DNA of 64,000 bases from Aegilops tauschii subsp. strangulata (lineage: Eukaryota > Streptophyta > Magnoliopsida > Poales > Poaceae): positions 142,487,207-142,551,206 of the forward strand of contig NC_053037.3 of the NCBI RefSeq assembly GCF_002575655.3, read 5' to 3'. Within the stretch, counting starts at the first letter, position 1; each line of letters opens with the position of its first letter. The notes below the pieces were generated by a model. The model saw nothing but the letters and a program-made list of their open reading frames with translations. It had not been told where the DNA came from and made no database searches. Positions 57,161-64,000 of this stretch are shown in pieces. Both the position numbers and the translations under genes were made by a program.

Positions 57161-57419
57161 AAAGAAGAAGAAGAAGAGAAAAAGAGGAGAGGAGGAGAAG
57201 AAGAAGAGGAAAAAGGAAAGGAAGAAGAAGAAGAGGAGGAGGAGAAGAAAAAAGAAGAAGAGGAAGAAGAAGAAGAAAAAAGAGGAGAGGAGGAGAAGAA
57301 GAAGAGGAAAAAGGAAAGGAGGAAGATGAAGAAGAAGAAGAAGAAGAAGAAGAAGAAGAAGGAAAAAAAGGAAGAAAAGGAAGAATAGGAAGAAGAAGAA
57401 AAGGAAAAAAGAGGAAAAA
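57161..57419. repeat. (GAA/GAG)n purine repeat
   Basis: The plus strand is purine almost throughout (GAAGAAGAGGAAAAAGG pattern), with two near copies of a GGAGAGGAGGAGAAGAAGAA segment. Confidence 0.9.
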
Positions 57420-58262
57420 AACCCGACCCGACACGGCACCCCGACCCGACACGGCACCCCGACCCCGACCCGGCACCCTGACACGACACCCCGACCCCTA
57501 GACCCCGACCCCGACACCCCGACCCCGACTCCGACACCCCGACCCCGAGCCTGACCCGACACCCCGACCCCGACACCGACACGGCACCCCGACCCCGACC
57601 CGGCACCCCGACACGACACCCCGACCCCGAGACCCCGACCCCGACACCGACACGACACCCCGACACCGACACCCTGACACCACACACACCCTTAACCTGA
57701 CACCGACACGGCACCCCGATCCCGACCCGGCACCCCGACCCCAAGACCCCGACCCCGAGCCTGACCCGACACCCCGACCCCGAGACCCCGACCCCGACCC
57801 GACACCCCGACCCCGAGACCCCGACCCCGACCCGGCACCCCGACCTGACACCCCGACCCCGAGACCCCGACCCCGAGCCTGACACGACACCCCGACCCCG
57901 ACACCGACACGGCACCCCGACCCCGACCCGACACCCCGACCCCGAGACCCCGACCCCGACCCGGCACCCCGACCTGACACCCCGACCCCGAGACCCCGAC
58001 CCCGAGCCTGACACGACACCCCGACCCCGACACCGACACGGCACCCCGACCCCGACCCGGCACCCCGACCCGACACCCCGACCCCGAGACCCCGACCCCG
58101 ACCCCGACCCCGACACCCTGACCCCGAGCCTGACCCGACACCCCGACCCCGACACTGACACGGCACCCCGACCCCGACCCGACACCCCGACCCCGAGACC
58201 CCGACCCCGACCCTGACACGGCACCCCGACACCGACATGACACCCCGACCCCCGACACCTCC
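57420..58262. repeat. (CCCCGA)n array with 129-bp higher-order period
   Basis: About 840 bp built from CCCCGA and variants (CCCGACACGG, CCCGAGCCTGA). Marks ACCTGACACC and GAGCCTGACACGAC each recur 129 bp apart (57841 and 57970; 57875 and 58004). The minus strand is GGGGTC-rich. Long Gly/Val/Ser/Arg frames here are artefacts of the repeat. Confidence 0.93.
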
Positions 58263-58685
58263 CGAAAAGGTGTTCTTTGGCCTTCCAGAAGCCGACGGGG
58301 TCATATATTTGTGAATTATTAGTTAGGTCATATATTTTTCGATTTTCTTATGAAAAACATCATATATAATTGTGTTGATCGGGTAGTTTTAAATGTGCAG
58401 TTGTTTCATCGCTGCGAGGTTTGGTGTTCGACGACCTCGCCGTGCGTTTGACGAGCTCTGCCCCTTCGTTCGTGGGTGAGCACAAATGACATGTCCTCCT
58501 CCCCCATTAATTATTTGATATATTCCGATGAAACTTGATAGCTAGCTATATATGTGTCTTGAATCATCAGTATGCATAACCAATATGTGTCTCCCGTTCA
58601 AAAGCGTCATAGTTATAAATATGCATGCATTTGCATATTTATAACCTTGATTCTTTCGAATTGTCCAACGCTATCCATGGACAGT

Positions 58686-58901
58686 CCGAGTATGTTAAGA
58701 TTGGGTTCGTTTTCCCATATGCTTTGCTCCGGATCCGACGCATAAATTTCGTCAGTGCCTCCCCTGTTATTCTCCGGGTACACATCCTCTCTGTTTATTG
58801 CAGAGACGTGTATCAGGAGAACAGCGGGGAGGTGCTGCCGAAATTTTGCGTAGGATCCGGAGCATAGCATGGGAAAATGAACCCAATCTAAACATACTCG
58901 G
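58686..58901. repeat. Long hairpin (inverted repeat), arms about 100 bp, loop about 14 bp
   Basis: The left arm starts CCGAGTATGTTAAGATTGGG and the right arm ends CCCAATCTAAACATACTCGG. Further matching blocks are TTTTCCCAT/ATGGGAAAA, GCTCCGGATCC/GGATCCGGAGC, CTCCCC/GGGGAG and GTACAC/GTGTAT. Mismatches are scattered, so a transcript would form an imperfect duplex. It lies upstream of the transposase ATG in what is probably an intron or leader. Confidence 0.88.
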
Positions 58902-58996
58902 GTGGGATTAGGACCTATCATTACCTATTAGAGTGTAGGTTGCATGGACGTAATAAAATTGACAAAGTAGATCAACTGATGAATATATACATGGTG

Positions 58997-58998
<2 letters not shown>

Positions 58999-59034
<36 letters not shown>
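58999..59034. repeat. (AT)n microsatellite
   Basis: A pure AT dinucleotide run just upstream of the transposase exon. Frames read through it are not coding. Confidence 0.9.
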
Positions 59035-59043
<9 letters not shown>

Positions 59044-59068
59044 GTGTCTAGTAGCTCTGAAAGTCAAG

Positions 59069-62000
59069 ATGAGTGATCGTGTGTGGATGTACACCGGTCA
59101 CACTGGTCAGAACAAATGGAGCACTGAATGGTTCACAAAAACCAAGGGGTTTGTGCGAGCCGCATTTGCAAATGGCCAGAGGAAAACCTGGTGCCCCTGT
59201 TTATGGTGCGGCAATTGGGAAAAGAGGACAGAGGCTGAAATGGGCAAACACCTGCAGAAGACTGGTTTTACGCCCGATTATACGGTGTGGACATTTCATG
59301 GTGAGTCTGCCCAACGTGACCGAGCTGAGGTGGATCGTCGTCGCACCGACGAGCATGGTACCGGGATGGAAAACATGGTGCAAGACTTCGATGATGCTCG
59401 GGATTCGGACGAGGAGATGGAGGAATCTGCAAAGGCCTTCAATGAAATGTTGGAGTCTTCAAAACGTCCGCTCCATGAGCACACTGAGCTTTGTCAGTTG
59501 GATGCCATCTCACAAGTAATGGCTCTGAAGGCTCAGTTCAACTTGGGCAGAGAATGCTACGATGCAAGGATGATAATATTTGGACGCTTTCTACCCAAAG
59601 GCCATGTAATGCCTGCAAACCTGTACCAGTCGGACAAAATCCTCCGTGCACTGAAGATGCCCTATGATAAGATACATGCCTGTGAGAAAGGATGTGTCTT
59701 GTTTAGGCTTGACTATGCGGACTTGAACTATTGTCCCATTTGCAAGTCTTCCAGGTATGTTGTGGTAGACAACGGTATGGGTGAGAAGACACAGACCAAA
59801 ATCCCCGTTAGTGTTCTTCGGTATATGCCAATCGTACCAAGACTTCAACGTCTTTTCATGGTCGAAGAGACGGCCAGACAGATGACATGGCACAAAACGG
59901 GCAAAAGAACCGAACTAGATGCAGATGGGAATCTGATGATTGTACACACATCGGATAGTGTTGCGTGGAAAAAGTTTGATGAATTACATGGTGACAAAGC
60001 GGCAGATCCGAGGCATCCTCGAGTCGGCATCAGCACGGATGGGTTCAGTGTGTTTGGTATGATGGCAGCCCAATACAGTTGTTGGCCCGTATTTGTCTTT
60101 CCACTCAATCTCCCCCTAGACAGATTATGCAAAGAAAGAACATTTTCTTGACATTGATAATTCCAGGGCCCAACTATCCGGGGAAAAATAGCAAACGGAA
60201 TTCCAGGGCCCAATGTGTACATGCAACCGCTTAAGGACGAATTGCAAGAAGCCTGGGATAATGGGTTCAAGACATATGACGCCAATAGCAAACGGAACTT
60301 CATAATGTTTGTCTGGTACATGTACTCGACGCATGACTTGCCGGCGTATGCGCTATTCGTTGGCTGGTGTGTGCATGGAAGGTTCCCGTGCCCCACATGC
60401 AAGGGAGCTCTTGAGTTTCGTTGGCTTTAGGCGGGTCGCAAGTTTTCTTGCTTCGACATGCATAGACAGTTCCTGAATCCTCGCCATAAGTTCAGGAAAG
60501 ACAAGAAGAACTTCATCAGAGGTAGAGTTGTCAAAAACTCTGCACCACCTGCATTGACAGGCCAACAGACCCTGGATCAGTTAAACGCTCTCGAGCCAAA
60601 TCCAGAGCGTCCAGGGTACTTCAAGGGGTATAATTCTAAGCACGCCTGGACTCACAAAACATGCTTATGGGATCTGCCTTACTTCAAAGACATCCTTTGC
60701 CCACACAACATCGACGTGATGCACACTGAGAAGAATATCGCCGAGGCACTTTTTGGTACATTGTTCGGCATAGATGGGAAGTCAAAGGATAATACTAAGG
60801 CTAGAGTCGATCTGGAGGCGCTATGTGATAGGCCGTTACAAAACATGAAAGAACCGAAAGGAAAGCAGAACTAGACGAAGCCAAAGGCATGGTTCAATCT
60901 TGGAAGGCTAGCTATGAGGGAAATTATGTTGTGGGTGAAAATGCAGTTGATGTTCCCCGATGGGTATGTAGCGAATCTACAGAGGGGAGCCAGTCTTGAT
61001 AAATTGAAGATATTTGGTCTCAAGAGTCATGATTGGCACATATGGATTGAGCGGGTAATGCCGGTGATGTTGCGTGGCTTCATCCCTGAGGATGAATGGC
61101 TAGTACTGGCGGAACTCAGCTATTTCTTCCGTGTTCTTTGTGCGAAAGAACTATCGCCTGGCGTGCTAGAAGAAATGGAAGAGTTGGCGCCAGAGTTGAT
61201 CTGCAAGTTAGAGAAGATCTTTCCACCGGGCTTCTTTAATCCAATGCAACATTTGATTTTGCATCTCCCGACCAAGGCAAGATTGGGGGGGCCCGTGCAA
61301 AATCGTTGGTGCTACCCAACTGAGAGGATGCGGAAGACGCTTCGACAAAAATGTAAAAATAAACGTAGAATTGAAGCATCGATGGCTGAGGCATTCATCA
61401 CTGAGGAGGCGGCAAACTTCGTGACAGCACACTACGAAGCCAAAAATCGTCATTTGCATAATTCGAAGCCTCGGTACAATGCTGACGACCCTAAAAAGGG
61501 TGGATCCAACCTCAGCCTATTCAAAGGGAATCTCGCACCAGCCAGTGTTTCAAATCCAGTATCTTTGGATAACGAACAATGGTGGACCATTTCGTTGTAT
61601 ATCTTCAACAACCTGATAGAAGTGCGGCCGTACATCGAGTAAGTTCTCGGTACATAGTTTCGCAACTTCTATTTCCTTTGAACTGCTCTTATTCCTGGAT
61701 ATTTCATACAATCGATACGTCGCCTTATTCTCGTATGGAGCGGTGATCCAAAAGGATTCTGTCGAAGAGTATGAGATTCTCGCAAAGCAAGGAGGCGGCT
61801 ATCCCGGTTTCATCTCTTGGTTCAAACAAACAGTAATTTCTATTAGACTTGTAGGCTAATTTGTAGGCGGCTATCCCGGTTTCATTCGCTAATTTGTGCG
61901 TAATGCAACAATCCTTTCATATTAAACTTGTAGGCTAATTCAGAGTCTATGGACGCCGAATTGAGACATGTCGCTAATGGTTTTGACTATAAGGTCCGTT

Positions 62001-62749
62001 CATTTGACAAATACGACATCAACGGGTATCGCTTTCGTACCTATGGCAAAGAGCTATCTATGGCCGACCAAAAGTCTACAAATTGTTGTGTATCTGCTAT
62101 CGGCGAAGGAGGTACCGAGTATTATGGGAGAGTTGAAGCAATTTATGAACTTCTATTCTATGGTGAAAACCCACCGAATGTCGTAGTCTTCAAATGTTAT
62201 TGGTTTCAGCCGAAGGAGACTAGAAGGACTCATGAACATATAGGGCTAGTTGAAATCAACCAAAGCACCCATTTAGATGTTCCTGATGTCTATATTATGG
62301 CTCAACAGGTGACCCAAGTATTCTATCTACCGTGGGCCTGCCAAACTAATCCAAATCTGAAAGGTTGGGATGTCGTTTATGAAGTGCCGCCATGTGCTAG
62401 ACTATCTCCCCCAAAGGAAGAGGATTATGAACCTCACATTAACCCAGACACATATGAAGGAGAATTCTTCCAAGAGACACGTCTTTCCAAAAAGCGTTTC
62501 AAGAACCGCTATACTTCACCCCAAAACATTGAAGTACACAGCGACAGTGAATCCGACATCACCCCAGAGGAGGAACAAGAAGAGCCGGAACAAGAAGAGG
62601 TTACTGCTGCGGATGACCTGTCATTGCTTGACCGATTATGTCAAGGTGGCCTTCCACATGTTGATGCCACTGAACCCTATGATCCCGTCATTGATTATAG
62701 TGATGATGATGATTATGCATTTATTGATGATACTGATCGAGATTATTAG
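59069..62749 (+). pseudogene. CACTA2 TNP2-type transposase gene (TNPD-like), several disruptions
   Basis: The start is the ATG at 59069 ('MSDRVWMYTG'), after the AT run. Order: N-terminal transposase-associated zinc region ('CPCLWCGN', cf. PF13963); TNP2 core with 'CPICKSSRY', 'ISTDGFSVFG' and 'NIDVMHTEKNIAE' (cf. PF02992); DUF4218-like ('LSYFFRVLCAKEL', 'LPTKARLGGPV') to a donor GTAAGT at 61639. A short exon then ends at 61832 ('GGGYPGFISWFKQT'). The last exon, 61944-62749, is DUF4216-like ('VFKCYWFQPKE', 'QVTQVFYLPWAC') with an acidic tail. Damage: a 1-base loss near 60144 and a 25-bp insertion at 60190-60214, which together restore the frame; TAG at 60428; TAG at 60872. The family cuts and pastes CACTA elements in the nucleus; this copy is probably inactive. 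Confidence 0.85.
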
Positions 62750-62876
62750 TAGTGTCAGGTATTAAAAATTTTTATGTTGTACTTGATGATGATACACTTA
62801 AGTGATACACATATTATTATTCATGTCGGTCTTTTATTTATGTTGTACTAATTTCGTTTATTGTTTGTCATGGCAG

Positions 62877-64000
62877 GTGTTGAAAGATGGTGGGCGTTGG
62901 TCGGGAGCGCGCCAAGGCCCCTTCTTCGTCGGCACGTGGTCTGAGGTCTTCCATTCCAGACGCACCTCTCCGCCGAGCGTTGCTGGACAGTATGGCCACA
63001 CCGTCGGGCCCTTCTTCGTCGACCGCGGTGCCCAGCAGGGGACGAGGTAGGAAGAGAGGAGGTGGGGCACGTGGTCGTGGGAGAGGAGGTAGGGTGACTG
63101 CTACGGCGCCTTCCTCGCCGCCACCCCCAGCTGTTTCACCCGAGCACGTGACTGCTAGGGTGGACTCGTCCGAGGAGGAGGCTACACGGACTCCGGTCCA
63201 CGAGCCTCCGGTCCACGGGTCTTGGGCCCACGAGCCTCGGGTCGACTGGCCTTCGGCCCACGAGACCCCGGAGGAGCACACGTCCGGATGGGGTACCTGG
63301 CCGGATCAGCCCGAGGAGCCGAGTGGCCATGCTGATGATGGCGGGGAGCCGACTGATCTTGAGGAGGAGGGGGGCACCGTCTACCAGCGTGGTGCTACAC
63401 GGCTCCCGTCCGTGCCGGCGACCCGCGAGCAGAGGTGGTTGATTTTCCCTGATGGGAAGAGGTACGTAAGTGCATTTAATATTTTTGTACTTTGTGCATT
63501 CATGTTTCTTCAAATAACTAATGCGTTGGCCTTGTCATGCTGCAGGGGTTGGGACCACCATCATAGTGTCCGCCGGCCCAACTCCGTCCTTGGAGTTCTT
63601 TGCCGGCAAAACTTCCCGGGGTTTGTCACGTTGCCTGGTGAGGGTCGGCTTCCAGAGCTTGGATTGAGCTGGGAGCACTACGTGGCTGCCCCGGCCCCGC
63701 CGGATGAGATTATCGATGGTGTCGTGTGCGACACGAGGGCAGACATGGTGATAAGAAAGTTCTAGGTAAATTCTCCTTTAAACATTTAAAAATCTTCAAC
63801 TAGCTAGTTATTAATTGTACTAATCAATATTGTCTCATTTGATTGCAGACATTCTACAGGTGTGAGGAGGGATACGAGGAGGACGCGGCACATGTTATCG
63901 AGAACGTCTGCAAGCGCCTACTCCAGAACTTACGGCACGAGGCTCGGGTGCAGGCTGTTCGAGACTACTACGCCTTGCGTGGTATCAAGAAGACCAAGCC
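62877..64000 (+). CDS. Second CACTA2 gene, Transposase_24 (Ptta/En/Spm)-like, partial
   Basis: Exons: 62877-63461 (ATG at 62887; acceptor GGCAG, donor AAGAG/GTACGT), 63546-63765 (acceptor GCTGCAG) and 63849 to the window end (acceptor TTGCAG). The first joint is in phase. The N-terminus is Arg/Gly-rich ('GRGRKRGGGARGRGRGG') and then acidic. The middle has 'VLGVLCRQNFPGFVTLPGEG' and the third exon 'TFYRCEEGYEEDAAHVIENV', the pattern I know from PF03004 proteins. At the second joint the frame reads K-F-TAG before T-F-Y-R, where relatives have Trp, so this copy probably has one nonsense change. It begins only 137 bp after the transposase stop. In En/Spm, TNPA and TNPD come from one pre-mRNA, so a shared transcript is plausible. 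Confidence 0.7.

Larger units (their letters stand above)
56022..64000 (+). mobile_element. CACTA2: CACTA transposon with transposase genes, 5' part
   Basis: It starts CACTACTGGAATCAGC after TAA. Then follow a TTTGCCGTC-rich subterminal region, a C-rich exon-like block, about 1.3 kb of low-complexity DNA, a hairpin, a TNP2-type transposase gene and a second gene. It continues beyond the window, so the right end and target duplication cannot be checked. Confidence 0.9.

Noticed and set aside
57074..58304. Minus-strand frames of up to 359 codons rich in Gly, Val, Ser, Arg and Phe/Ser
   Set aside because: Artefact of the CCCCGA and GAA arrays; hexamer repeats keep frames open without coding.
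58613..58921. 102-codon minus and 80-codon plus frames
   Set aside because: They span the two arms of the hairpin and mirror each other; no coding support.
58940..59068. N-terminal extension of the transposase frame with a Tyr/Ile run
   Set aside because: It reads through an AT microsatellite; the conserved protein starts at the ATG at 59069.
1..64000. Host genes, bacterial-type operons, rRNA or functional tRNA genes
   Set aside because: No supporting domain, structure or gene order; nearly all bases fall inside identified transposon layers.

Overview
This window is a nest of transposable elements from a large grass genome, most probably a Triticeae species (wheat, Aegilops, barley or rye). 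The reasons are kilobase-scale LTRs of Triticeae character, plant Stowaway and Harbinger-type MITEs, two CACTA (En/Spm-like) DNA transposons and Athila, Tat and chromovirus-type Gypsy fragments. I recognise several families from memory only; no database search was run, so family names are tentative. I see no convincing host gene.

The nest can be unpicked from element ends, target-site duplications and split sequences. The oldest layer is a Tat-lineage gag-protease fragment (E7, 52860-53442, minus). It was hit on the left by a minus-strand LTR element (E2, 49089-52859) and on the right by a minus-strand Athila-like element (E6, 53443-56021). A plus-strand Athila-like element (E1, 4541-5230, 42489-49088) sits in E2. 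The 5' LTR of E1 was in turn hit twice. One insert is an element with a long LTR (E3, 3743-4540), itself carrying the 3' end of a Tat-like element (E4, 1-3742). The other is a 37-kb CACTA (CACTA1, 5231-42488) with TTA target duplications. CACTA1 was later invaded by a near-complete 13.9-kb chromovirus-type Gypsy element (E5, 22923-36799, minus). A second CACTA (CACTA2, 56022 to beyond the window) sits in E6.

Coding content. E5 has one uninterrupted gag-pol frame broken only by three stop codons. CACTA2 carries a TNP2-type transposase gene with its associated zinc-finger, DUF4218 and DUF4216 parts, and a second gene resembling Transposase_24 proteins. It also has a TTTGCCGTC-rich end, long low-complexity blocks and a large hairpin. 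CACTA1 shows no TNP2 transposase. It carries degenerate multi-exon genes of unknown function, two diverged copies of one gene cassette and many tandem repeats, so it looks non-autonomous with cargo. E4 carries a spliced gene antisense to its LTR.

Most genes here are broken, and several stops fit C-to-T decay at CHG sites. The most unusual items are the CACTA2 hairpin (58686-58901), the 0.8-kb CCCCGA array with a 129-bp higher-order period, the duplicated cassette in CACTA1, and a 25-bp patchwork insertion in the TNP2 gene.
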